Assembly: GCF_000429465.1 (NCBI RefSeq)
Contig: NZ_AUBX01000010.1
Coordinates: 558,001 to 622,000 of the forward strand
DNA length: 64,000 bases
Origin: Algoriphagus vanfongensis DSM 17529
Lineage (GTDB): Bacteria; Bacteroidota; Bacteroidia; Cytophagales; Cyclobacteriaceae
Direction: 5' to 3'
Part shown: positions 10,501-17,917 of the stretch, piece by piece
Position numbering within the stretch: the first letter of the stretch is position 1
How the letters are laid out: each line of letters opens with the position of its first letter
Made by a program: the position numbers and the translations under genes
The notes under the pieces: generated by a model
What the model was told of the DNA's origin: nothing
The model's database searches: none
What the model saw: only the letters and a program-made list of their open reading frames with translations

Positions 10501-10823
10501 ATATCAATTTGGATTCATACTTTCCTCGACCTTACATCAACAATGCCCAGAATAACAAAAACCGTCTGACGAATGACAGGTATCTACAAAATGGAGCCTA
10601 TCTCAGATTGCAAAACCTTCAAATAGGATATACACTACCTCAGCCAGTTTTAGACAGAATGCGCCTGAGCAATTTCCGGGTATATGCCTCCGGTGACAAT
10701 TTGTTGACTTTCACCAAACTGCCAGTAGGTATAGATCCAGTCGCTGTGAGTAGCTCTTGGGGTGCAGGAAAGTCCTACGGAGCTGACCGCATGTTCACTG
10801 TTGGTCTTCAGGTTTCTTATTAA
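7515..10823 (+). CDS. susC: SusC-type TonB-dependent outer-membrane glycan transporter
   Basis: Outer-membrane, TonB-dependent importer of oligosaccharides, working with the SusD lipoprotein encoded next. 1102 residues. An unusually long basic N-terminus (about 27 residues) precedes the hydrophobic signal core ILILALAFLTFANPLLA. Then comes a carboxypeptidase-regulatory-like beta-sandwich (about 49-125, GTVTDEEAGLPLPGLTILVK), a TonB-box-like DEVVVVGYG, the plug domain (about 135-255, with SVLKDAAASAIFGARAPYG) and a 22-strand-type barrel ending in an aromatic residue (SY-COOH) as expected for BAM-dependent insertion. There is no STN domain, so it is probably not signalling through a FecI/FecR pair, and none is nearby. 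It begins the susCD operon, 18 bp before susD. Substrate is inferred from the neighbours: sulfated, fucose-like glycan. Confidence 0.95.
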   Translation: MQNFTKKASGISGIFPFKGSPPNLGILILALAFLTFANPLLARQSNPIVVTGTVTDEEAGLPLPGLTILVKGTTTGTVTDNDGNYSIQVPSTESTLVFSYVGYAAQEIQVGNQTRINVIMGPDVSSLDEVVVVGYGTQKVTNMTGAVDVVDGKTLADRPSPSVSQLLQGTSPGLTFSTGNFGFQPGANMNIQIRGLGSLNGGSPYVVIDGIPGDMNRLNPNDIESISVLKDAAASAIFGARAPYGVIVITTKSGKGKLKASYSGSVGVATPQNLPSMINSYDHAKVINEAGVFGAGGRFFPDRTIDNILAFQRGDYDFLKSTANFPSDATHFETTPNPNNVNQWGFNQFGNANRDWFDEYFGTGMIQKHDLSISGGTDKTSYYFSAGLYGQTGVLNYGTDYFDRYNIMGKITTSITKDWDFTYQPRFSKSVRELPNMDRQGSYDLIFHQIARTMPTNAMYDGYGNIMIQSKIPWVNDAGTDKTETIENWHTFATDIRPVEGWTIHGDFAMRNTDIFYVSDELTVYDNLVDRSVTPSGNTVPSNTRRTHYSNLYWTSNIYSSYELNVSEKHNFKIMVGSQFEKFQNRNLSGYRTNLLVQNVPSLNTADGEIQMTEGLRTISTQGYFGRFNYNFDEKYLVELNARYDGSSRFRKGNRWGFFPSFSLGWNLDKENFWDPISSAVNTFKIRGSWGELGNQNVDPYQDLLLIPLSGNAVNWIFNPGQSRPIGYAGTPSLVSPDLTWETARSIDIGAEMSFLDKKLKFVFDWFERTTFDMIGPVDPAPGVLGSSVPQSNNATLRSRGWESTISYGNTLSNGLTYSVGFNIYDGRTFITEYLNPTGVLSNWYEGREQGEIWGYRTDGLYQSQEEVDSYTAQVDLTDLTGLAWNPGDVKYVDVDGDGFVDNGSNTLEDHGDLSIIGNSTPRWQYGFNFNLAYKGLDLSMIWRGVGKRDLFFGANENIFWGFRTGNQSSIFPEHLDYFRDTPGDMYTGLYEGEANINLDSYFPRPYINNAQNNKNRLTNDRYLQNGAYLRLQNLQIGYTLPQPVLDRMRLSNFRVYASGDNLLTFTKLPVGIDPVAVSSSWGAGKSYGADRMFTVGLQVSY

Positions 10824-10841
10824 TCAAAAAGGAAGAATACA

Positions 10842-12560
10842 ATGAAAAAATCTATATATACACTTGGGCTGGCGACAGTGCTTCTGGCAACCTCAGGCTG
10901 TGAATCTTTCATAGATCAGGCTCCAGAAGATCAAATTGCAGTAGAAGACTACTTCAAAACCAGCAATGATGTTGAAAACTATGTAAAGAAGTATTATGCT
11001 TCTTTGCCTACTCATGGCTCTGCAAACTTACCCCTATCAGAGAATAATTCCGACAACCTTATTGTAGCAGTTCCTAACTCCGTCATGCACGGCACTCGTG
11101 CACCGAGAAATGGACAATGGACCTCAGAATGGGCTGATATTAGAAGTATCAATATCCTTTTTGACAATCTAGATAATGTAGAAGAAGATATCAGCCGGTA
11201 CGCGCAATTCCTCGGAGAAGCACACTTCTTTAGAGCTTGGTTTTATTACGAAAAACTCCAGACCTATGGAGACGTGCCTATCTATGATCATCAACTCCTG
11301 CCGGGGGATGAGGATCTATACAAAGCGCGAGATCCAAGAACGGAGGTTGCTGATTTCATCTTAGCCGATTTGGACAAGGCATTTGAATATCTGGGAGATC
11401 GGGCCAGTGTAGGAAACTCCACCTTGAATAAAGAAACAGCTCTGGCTTTCATTTCCCAAGTAGCGCTATTTGAAGGTACATGGCAAAAATACCACGCAGG
11501 TACTGTTTTTGGAACAAACGGTGCGGACCCCGACAAATATTTTCAAGCATCTATAGCTGCCGCTGAAAAACTAATGAGCGGAGACTATACCGTAGGTATT
11601 TATTCCACCGGTCAAGCGGAGATGGATTATTACAACTTGTTTGGCATGGATAATATGTCATCTGTAGATGAAGTATTGTTCTATAGAATAGCAAGCACAG
11701 CAGAGCAACTAGGGCATGAACTTCAATTCTATACTACTCGCAGAACTCGTGACATGTCTCTCACCTGGGATTTGATTACTTCTTACTTAGGCAAAGACGG
11801 CAAGCCTTATGACTATGCGTCCCTAGCTCAAAACACCAAAGGCAATGACTTTTTAAGTCAAATCGCTGATGATACAGATCCGAGACTACATGCTACGGTA
11901 TGGATGCCCGGAGACTTGAGAGTAGCTAGCTCCAATCAGACATTCGATAAACCCTTCCTGACAGGTGGTTCAGAAGAATTATGCGCGACGGGCTTTCAAG
12001 TCAAAAAATTCTCAAACCCATATTCTTCAGCCGCCGGGGCAGATTTCGGAGGATATAGTCAAACTGGAAGAATCTATTTTCGCTACGGCGAGGTTTTGCT
12101 GAATTATGCTGAAGCCATGTATGAACTGAACGGAACAGTAGCTTATGATGTATTGAATTTACTCCGGGATAGAGTCGGAATGCCTGATTTTGAAGTCATT
12201 CCACTTTCTGAGTACCGGGATAACCTAGTGGATTACGGCTATGCGATAGACGATGCATTGTATGCTATCCGTAACGAAAGAAGAGTTGAGTTGGCCTTAG
12301 AAGGACAAAGACCTGATGATTTCAAAAGATGGGCAGCTCATACTTTGATAGCGGGCAAAAGACCAATTGGCTATCCTTTCGATCAGGATGAGTTTCCTGC
12401 CTACAGCCCTTTGTTGACACCAATGGGCCAAATGGATTATTTTCAGACACAAATGCCAAATGGATATGGGTTCAGACCTGATCAGGATTACTTGACCTCT
12501 ATTCCTTCAGATGAAATTGTGTTGAATCCTAACCTGGCACAAAATCCAAATTGGGAATAG
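10842..12560 (+). CDS. susD: SusD/RagB-family glycan-binding outer-membrane lipoprotein
   Basis: Surface lipoprotein that forms the lid on the SusC transporter and captures oligosaccharides. 572 residues. The lipoprotein signal MKKSIYTLGLATVLLATSGC gives lipid-modified C20, followed by ESFIDQAPED, typical of the family. The N-terminal TPR-like helices include the phrase EAHFFRAWFYYEKLQTYGDVP (about 127-147), and the C-terminal part ends with RNERRVELALEGQRPDDFKRW, the classic SusD C-terminal signature. It lies 18 bp after susC and is followed by a strong terminator, which closes the two-gene unit. Confidence 0.95.
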   Translation: MKKSIYTLGLATVLLATSGCESFIDQAPEDQIAVEDYFKTSNDVENYVKKYYASLPTHGSANLPLSENNSDNLIVAVPNSVMHGTRAPRNGQWTSEWADIRSINILFDNLDNVEEDISRYAQFLGEAHFFRAWFYYEKLQTYGDVPIYDHQLLPGDEDLYKARDPRTEVADFILADLDKAFEYLGDRASVGNSTLNKETALAFISQVALFEGTWQKYHAGTVFGTNGADPDKYFQASIAAAEKLMSGDYTVGIYSTGQAEMDYYNLFGMDNMSSVDEVLFYRIASTAEQLGHELQFYTTRRTRDMSLTWDLITSYLGKDGKPYDYASLAQNTKGNDFLSQIADDTDPRLHATVWMPGDLRVASSNQTFDKPFLTGGSEELCATGFQVKKFSNPYSSAAGADFGGYSQTGRIYFRYGEVLLNYAEAMYELNGTVAYDVLNLLRDRVGMPDFEVIPLSEYRDNLVDYGYAIDDALYAIRNERRVELALEGQRPDDFKRWAAHTLIAGKRPIGYPFDQDEFPAYSPLLTPMGQMDYFQTQMPNGYGFRPDQDYLTSIPSDEIVLNPNLAQNPNWE

Positions 12561-12592
12561 CGACTTAGCTCATTCAACTTAATCTAGTTATT

Positions 12593-12618
12593 GGGGACAT
12601 TTTATGTCCCCTTTTTTT
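12593..12618 (+). terminator. Rho-independent terminator after susD
   Basis: Perfect 8-bp stem GGGGACAT (12593-12600) / ATGTCCCC (12604-12611), loop TTT, then seven T. It separates the susCD unit from the GH95 gene, which therefore needs its own promoter or read-through. Confidence 0.88.
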
Positions 12619-12701
12619 AGCAAATCATAGAAAAGCAAGTACTATCATTACCACTCAGTGGCTTACCTTGTAAACCTGAAACACCCCTACCCTTTTACTT
12701 C

Positions 12702-15323
12702 ATGCGCTACAATTACTCTTTTCGCTTCATCTTTCTGCTTTTTTGCTTGAGCCCGCTTGGTGAATCCTGGGGTTTTCAACAACCAAAATTTTCCACAAAT
12801 GACCTAGACCACTATATCTGGTACGACCGTCCGGCAAAAGCCTGGACAGAGGCCATCCCCATTGGCAACGGCTACATGGGAGGAATGGTCTTCGGCGGCA
12901 TCGAGCAAGAAAGAATCCAACTCAATGAAGGAACGCTCTATTCAGGTGACCCTAATTACACCTTCAAAAACCTCTCGATTAACAAATATTACCCGGAAAT
13001 CACCGAACTGATGGAGGCAGGTGAATATGGAGAGGCTCAGCAGATGATTCAGAAAAACTGGCTGGGAAGAGCCCAAGAGTGTTTTCAGCCCATGGGCGAT
13101 GTCTGGATTGATTTTGACCACCCGGGCGAAGTAAGCAATTACAGCCGAAGTCTCGACTTGGCTACCTCGACTGTCAAAGTTCGCTATCAAGTCGGAGATG
13201 TCACTTACACAAGAGAATATTTTGCCTCCTACCCCGATCATCTTATCGCTGTCAAGATTACAGCAGACCGTCCCGGCCAGATCAATTTGAACTTAGGCCT
13301 TTCGACCCCACACAAGCCTACAGAAAAAGTATTGGTAGAAAACTCGCAACTCGTTCTTCAGGGAAAAGCCCCCGGTATAGCCTTGAGAAGAAGCATCGAA
13401 CAGGTGCAGTCTGCCGGAGATCAATTCAAATACCCGGAAATCTTTGAAAAAGATGGCTCCCTTCGCCCTGGAGCAGAGACCGTCATGTATGAGGAGGATG
13501 TGTTTGGCTTGGGAATGGCTTTCGATACGCGAATCAGTACACGAAATAAAGGCGGAAAGGTGGACTATCAGGCCGATCATGTGTCTGTAAGCGGAGCAGA
13601 TGAAGTAGTTTTCCTGATCACTGCTGGGACGAGCTACAAAGGATTTGACAAATCACCAGCCTTCGAAGGGGCAGATGAAAAAGCCAAGTCTATAACTACG
13701 CTGGAAAGTGTCCGTACCAAAAGCTACGAAACCCTCTATCAAAATCACACCGACGACTATCAAAACCTATTCAATCGGGTTCAGTTTAGTCTCGAAAAAC
13801 CAAGTAAACAATCTCAACTTCCCACTGATCAGCGTGTCAAGTTTTTCGAAAATGGCCAAGATCCCTCTCTGATCACTCTTTACTTTCAGTTTGGGCGCTA
13901 CCTGATGATCTCCGGCTCTAGACCGGGAGGTCAGCCGCTGAATCTACAGGGAATCTGGAATGCTGAAGTCATTCCTCCATGGGCCTCAGCCTATACCATG
14001 AACATCAACTTGGAGATGAACTACTGGCCAGCCGAACTCACCAACCTTTCCGAATGCCATGAACCCTTGTTTGACGCCATCAAAGAACTAGCAGTCAATG
14101 GAGAAGAGATGGCCCGCAACATGTTTGGAAGTCCGGGATGGGCTGGCAATCACAACATGTCAGTTTGGAGACAGGCCGAACCGGTGGATTTATGCCCTTG
14201 CTCTTTTTGGCCGATGGTTTCTGGCTGGCTGATGAGTCACATGTGGGAGCGCTACCTGTTTTCAGGAGATGAAGAGTTTCTTCGAAATGATATTTTCCCT
14301 TTATTGGAAGGAGCCGTGCTCTTTTACGACGATTGGCTGGTGCAAAACAAAGATGGTTATTGGGTGACTCCTGTGGGACACAGCCCGGAAAACAAATTTT
14401 ATTATCGAGGGAAAGAGTTTTCCACCCAAAGCCCGGGACCTACCATGGACATGGCTTTGATCCGGGAATCTTTTTCCAGATATCTAGAAGCCTCGGAGAG
14501 ATTGGGAATCCAAACAGATTTCACCGCCCAAATCGCAGAAAAGCTCCCTCAGTTGCTACCGTATCAAATCGGAAAGTATGGTCAACTGCAAGAGTGGCAA
14601 TTTGACTTCGAAGAGCAAGAACCCAAGCATCGACATATTTCCCATTTGTATGGCTTTCATCCCGGCAATCAGATCACCACTGCGCACAATCCTGAACTCG
14701 TATCTGCAGTAGAGCAAAGCATGATCAGACGCGGAGATGAGGCCACAGGCTGGTCCATGGGCTGGAAAGTCAATGTCTGGGCACGCCTGGGAAATGGCGA
14801 CAAAGCCCTTCAACTTCTAACTAATCTACTCAGACTAGTGGAATCGGATGGAAAGCAAAAAAGTGGAACCTACACTAATCTCTTCGATGCACACCCTCCT
14901 TTTCAAATCGATGGGAATTTTGGCGCCACAGCAGGAATAGCTGAAATGCTCGTGCAAAGTCATCAAGGCTATGTAGAACTACTTCCTGCTCTTCCTACCT
15001 CCTGGAGAAATGGTGAAATTCAAGGGCTCAAAGCCCGAGGAGGGTTTGAAGTAGGGATCAACTGGAAAGCTCAAAAACTGAAATCCGGATCCATCAAATC
15101 CACGATTGGAGGATTGCTTCCCATTCGATCGTTGGTTCCTTTGAGCTTCGGGGAAGGAGTCCAATTCATCGATAAAGGCAACAATAGATTCTTACTCCCG
15201 ATCAATCCCGGGAACTCTCTAGATCATTCGGAGAATGATGGGGCTACTACTGAAGCTCCAGTCTACTATGATTACTTCATCCACACCACCCCAGGACAAC
15301 TCATTTCTTTTGAGTCCAATTAG
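12702..15323 (+). CDS. GH95 glycoside hydrolase (alpha-L-fucosidase / alpha-L-galactosidase)
   Basis: Exported glycosidase of family GH95, which removes alpha-linked L-fucose (often alpha-1,2) or alpha-L-galactose with inversion. 873 residues, within the usual range. Signal peptide about 1-24. The N-terminal beta-sandwich begins with WYDRPAKAWTEAIPIGNG and MVFGGIEQERIQLNEGTLY. The (alpha/alpha)6 barrel carries the residues that match the bifidobacterial AfcA active site: the Asn pair in MNINLEMNYWPAE (N434, N436), Glu in GHSPEN (about E563) and Asp in FQIDGNFG (about D737). The C-terminal beta domain follows. All key positions are present, so it should be active; fucose versus galactose specificity cannot be told by eye. 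It lies 141 bp after susD, beyond a terminator. Confidence 0.93.
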   Translation: MRYNYSFRFIFLLFCLSPLGESWGFQQPKFSTNDLDHYIWYDRPAKAWTEAIPIGNGYMGGMVFGGIEQERIQLNEGTLYSGDPNYTFKNLSINKYYPEITELMEAGEYGEAQQMIQKNWLGRAQECFQPMGDVWIDFDHPGEVSNYSRSLDLATSTVKVRYQVGDVTYTREYFASYPDHLIAVKITADRPGQINLNLGLSTPHKPTEKVLVENSQLVLQGKAPGIALRRSIEQVQSAGDQFKYPEIFEKDGSLRPGAETVMYEEDVFGLGMAFDTRISTRNKGGKVDYQADHVSVSGADEVVFLITAGTSYKGFDKSPAFEGADEKAKSITTLESVRTKSYETLYQNHTDDYQNLFNRVQFSLEKPSKQSQLPTDQRVKFFENGQDPSLITLYFQFGRYLMISGSRPGGQPLNLQGIWNAEVIPPWASAYTMNINLEMNYWPAELTNLSECHEPLFDAIKELAVNGEEMARNMFGSPGWAGNHNMSVWRQAEPVDLCPCSFWPMVSGWLMSHMWERYLFSGDEEFLRNDIFPLLEGAVLFYDDWLVQNKDGYWVTPVGHSPENKFYYRGKEFSTQSPGPTMDMALIRESFSRYLEASERLGIQTDFTAQIAEKLPQLLPYQIGKYGQLQEWQFDFEEQEPKHRHISHLYGFHPGNQITTAHNPELVSAVEQSMIRRGDEATGWSMGWKVNVWARLGNGDKALQLLTNLLRLVESDGKQKSGTYTNLFDAHPPFQIDGNFGATAGIAEMLVQSHQGYVELLPALPTSWRNGEIQGLKARGGFEVGINWKAQKLKSGSIKSTIGGLLPIRSLVPLSFGEGVQFIDKGNNRFLLPINPGNSLDHSENDGATTEAPVYYDYFIHTTPGQLISFESN

Positions 15324-15391
15324 ATCTACATGCATTACACTCCGTCTGTCCGACATATTCCAACAATAATTGGGAGAAAAAATCCTTCTGT

Positions 15392-15425
15392 AAACGATTT
15401 CGTAGATTCATCAATAATAATTAGT
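15392..15425 (+). promoter_or_regulatory. Second copy of the candidate operator element
   Basis: AAACGATTTCGTAGATT (15392-15408) matches 14 of 17 bases at 7379-7395, and AATAATTAGT (15416-15425) is identical to 7411-7420. The spacing between the two parts is 8 bp shorter than in the susC copy. CGATTTCG in this copy is itself a short palindrome. Function is inferred only from conservation and position. Confidence 0.38.
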
Positions 15426-15522
15426 GCATGAGCCCTATTTTGCTTACCTTTCTGATACTTTATTAACTAGAAAACTATCTCATAGTTAATTGTAGAGTGA
15501 TTGGTTATGAAAATTAGAAAAA

Positions 15523-15549
15523 GGGGGATATGTAATCCCTCTTTTTTTT
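15523..15549 (+). terminator. Rho-independent terminator
   Basis: Seven-base-pair stem GGGGGAT (15523-15529) / ATCCCTC (15535-15541) with one G-U pair, five-base loop, then eight T. It lies 200 bp past the GH95 stop codon, so it may end the GH95 message or a short leader transcript that starts near 15430. Confidence 0.7.
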
Positions 15550-15696
15550 GAATAAAAAGACTTCTGCCCATTTTTAGAGGCAAAAAAATCCAAAAAGGTC
15601 TTTTTGTTGTTATTTTAAGGGTCCGCCAAAACCCGAATCGTCACTCCACTGCGAGAAATGCTTTCAAAAACCAAACAATAACCACCAAAGTAACAC

Positions 15697-16350
15697 ATGA
15701 GCGAAACCAAAAAACTCAAGACCAAGGACAAGATCCTGGTAGAAGCTATCCGTCTGTACAATGAATTCGGTATCCAAAATGTAACCAGTAGACATATCGC
15801 CGGAGAAATGGGGATCAGTCACGGAAATTTGGACTACCACTATAAGACCAAGGAAGATATCATCTTGGCCATTTATAAGAAAATGAGGGTCGAGATGTCC
15901 AATTCTTATGGAGGCCGAAAGGTGGGCATGAGCTCTTTGGAACATTTTCACTTGCTCTTGCTTCAGTTGGAAGAATTTCAGTATAAATTTCGTTTTTTTA
16001 ATCTTGATGTCTTAGAAGTCTCCAGATCCTACCCTACTGTCAGTCAAATCATTCAGGAGACGTTCGTCAAAAGACGGCAGACGACTATCGACCTTTTCAA
16101 AGAATTTATCAAAGATGGCTATATGAGGGAGCTGGATCTCCCTGCCATCGAAAGACTCGAGCATACCATCCGGATGGTGATCACTTTCTGGCTTTCGCAA
16201 CGGGAAGTGATGGTTTCATACAACTTCACCGAAAAAGGAGAGATGATCAAGACTATCTATTCATTGATCAATCCATACCTGACCGAAGAAGGCTTCAGAG
16301 AGCAAAAAAGAGCCACCGAGTTATTTGGCTTACGCTTATCCCCTCAGTAA
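15697..16350 (+). CDS. TetR/AcrR-family transcriptional regulator (paralogue 2)
   Basis: 217-residue regulator, clearly paralogous to the one at 6313-6969 (roughly half identical by eye, with similarity along the whole length including EHFHLLLLQLEEFQYKF and FFNLDVLEVSRSYP). HTH at about residues 10-57: KDKILVEAIRLYNEFGIQN, VTSRHIAGEMGISHGNLDYH, YKTKEDIILAIYKKM. Because the ligand-binding half is also conserved, the two regulators may sense related molecules. It is followed after 15 bp by a sulfatase gene on the same strand, so the two are an operon, and a local regulatory role in sulfated-glycan use is likely. It lies past the GH95 gene, so the two TetR genes bracket susC-susD-GH95. Confidence 0.9.
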   Translation: MSETKKLKTKDKILVEAIRLYNEFGIQNVTSRHIAGEMGISHGNLDYHYKTKEDIILAIYKKMRVEMSNSYGGRKVGMSSLEHFHLLLLQLEEFQYKFRFFNLDVLEVSRSYPTVSQIIQETFVKRRQTTIDLFKEFIKDGYMRELDLPAIERLEHTIRMVITFWLSQREVMVSYNFTEKGEMIKTIYSLINPYLTEEGFREQKRATELFGLRLSPQ

Positions 16351-16365
16351 AAATTACCAAGGACC

Positions 16366-17829
16366 ATGAATTTATACCTTTATGTGATGCTGCTGGCCAT
16401 GAATCTTTTCATGGCTCCATCATCTCCTCCAGAGACCAAAAAACCAAACGTTCTATTTCTTTTCGCAGATGATCAGCGCTCTGATGCCCTTGGAATCTAC
16501 GGAAATCCATATATCCATACCCCAACGATCGATCAGCTTGCGCGTGAGGGCAGTCGGTTTACCAATGCCTATGTCATGGGAGGAAATCACGGAGCGATCT
16601 GTATGGCAAGCCGAGCGATGCTTTTCAGCGGCAAAAATCTCTACCGGGTTTTTGACAAACTCAAAGGGCAACATACTATGACCATGCAGTTTGCCGAAGC
16701 GGGTTACCGCACTTTTGGTACTGGCAAATGGCACAATGAAAAAGAAATGTTTGAGGCAAGCTTCCAAGAGGCAAACAATGTATATCTGGGAGGTATGGCC
16801 AATCATTACGAACTTGACATGCGTGATTATGGTGCAGATGGCAAACTGGGTGATCCAGTCAAAAAAGGATATTCCACGGAGCGCTTTGCTGAGTCAGCGA
16901 TCAATTTCATCAAAGATCACGGACAAAAGAAAAGCGATCAGCCCTTCTTTTGCTATGTAGCCTTTACTGTGCCGCATGACCCTTATTCTCCAGAGGCCAA
17001 GTATATCAATCGCTATCCGGACGGCACTCTTCCCCTACCGGGCAATTACATGCCCTATCATCCCTTTGAGTTTGACCAGTTGACCGTGAGAGACGAAAAT
17101 CTAACAGGATGGCCTCGCCAACCACAGGTCATTCAGATGATTCTTTCGGACTATTATGCGCTGATTACCCATCTAGACAGTCAGATAGCTAAGATCCTCA
17201 ACACTCTCAAAGAGACTGGGCAATATGACAACACCATTATCGTCTACGCCGCAGACAATGGCTTGGCAGTTGGAAGTCATGGCCTTTTGGGAAAGCAAAG
17301 CTTGTATGAGCATAGCTCCAAGGTGCCCATGATCATCAAAGGCCCCGGAGTACCATCAGATCAGCAGCTCGATGCATTCGCCTACATCCATGACCTATAC
17401 CCTACTTTGGCTGATTTGGCAGGCATCCCTCAGCCAGGAGATGTAGATGGCAAAAGCTTGGTTCCGGTGATTCAGGGCGAACAAAGCGGAGTCAGAGATG
17501 CTCTTTTCACTTCGTATCGAAATACCGTAAGAGCCGTCAGGAATAAGAAATACAAGCTTATTCGATATCCTGAAAGAGATTACACCCAGCTTTTTGACTT
17601 GGAAAAAGACCCCTACGAGCTTCACAATTTGGCTGAAAACCCAGCATTCCAAAACAAAAAATCTGAAATGCTAGAGCTATTGCAAGCATCTCAAAAAGAA
17701 TACAAGGACACCGTAGAACTCACTGCCAAAGTGATCAAGCCCATGGCATATGATCCGGATACATTGCAGCGAAAAGCAGACAGATGGCAGCCTCAATACA
17801 CTCTTGAACGCTATTTTGAAAAACAATAA
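16366..17829 (+). CDS. Type I sulfatase with CMASR active-site motif
   Basis: Secreted S1 sulfatase, 487 residues, with an N-terminal signal (about 1-20, MNLYLYVMLLAMNLFMAPSS). Metal site FADDQRSD at 33-40. The formylglycine motif is CMASR (C79-R83): alanine replaces the usual proline of C-x-P-S-R. C-x-A-x-R is accepted by formylglycine-generating enzymes in some known sulfatases, so it is probably still matured, but this is not certain. AADNGLAVGSHGLLGKQSLYEH and the DLYPTLADLAGIP motif are present. It lies 15 bp after the second tetR, with which it is probably co-transcribed. Substrate unknown; the GGNHGAIC-x-ASRAML wording resembles the S1_16-like group (recalled, not checked). A nested inverted repeat starts 7 bp past its stop codon. 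Confidence 0.9.
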   Translation: MNLYLYVMLLAMNLFMAPSSPPETKKPNVLFLFADDQRSDALGIYGNPYIHTPTIDQLAREGSRFTNAYVMGGNHGAICMASRAMLFSGKNLYRVFDKLKGQHTMTMQFAEAGYRTFGTGKWHNEKEMFEASFQEANNVYLGGMANHYELDMRDYGADGKLGDPVKKGYSTERFAESAINFIKDHGQKKSDQPFFCYVAFTVPHDPYSPEAKYINRYPDGTLPLPGNYMPYHPFEFDQLTVRDENLTGWPRQPQVIQMILSDYYALITHLDSQIAKILNTLKETGQYDNTIIVYAADNGLAVGSHGLLGKQSLYEHSSKVPMIIKGPGVPSDQQLDAFAYIHDLYPTLADLAGIPQPGDVDGKSLVPVIQGEQSGVRDALFTSYRNTVRAVRNKKYKLIRYPERDYTQLFDLEKDPYELHNLAENPAFQNKKSEMLELLQASQKEYKDTVELTAKVIKPMAYDPDTLQRKADRWQPQYTLERYFEKQ

Positions 17830-17836
17830 ATAGTTT

Positions 17837-17917
17837 AAACAGGCTTTTTCAATTCTGACTAATGTGTATTTTGGAGCATCATTACCCAAAATACCTGAAT
17901 CGTGAAAAAGCCTGTTT
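17837..17917 (+). promoter_or_regulatory. Nested inverted repeat covering the sialidase start codon
   Basis: Outer arms of 15 bases match perfectly (AAACAGGCTTTTTCA at 17837-17851; TGAAAAAGCCTGTTT at 17903-17917). Inside them a second perfect 9-base pair of arms lies at 17866-17874 and 17886-17894 (GTATTTTGG / CCAAAATAC). The right outer arm contains most of the GTG start (17902-17904) and the first codons of the sialidase, and is followed by T residues. It could be a terminator for the sulfatase message, a start-site-sequestering hairpin for the sialidase, or both. Confidence 0.55.

Larger units (their letters stand above)
15324..15696. other. Intergenic region between GH95 and the second tetR
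   Basis: 373 bp without a gene. It contains the element at 15392-15425 that resembles the one before susC, a terminator at 15523-15549, and an AT-rich leader before the tetR start. The element lies before the terminator, about 300 bp from the tetR start; no clear -33/-7 pair was found. Confidence 0.65.
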
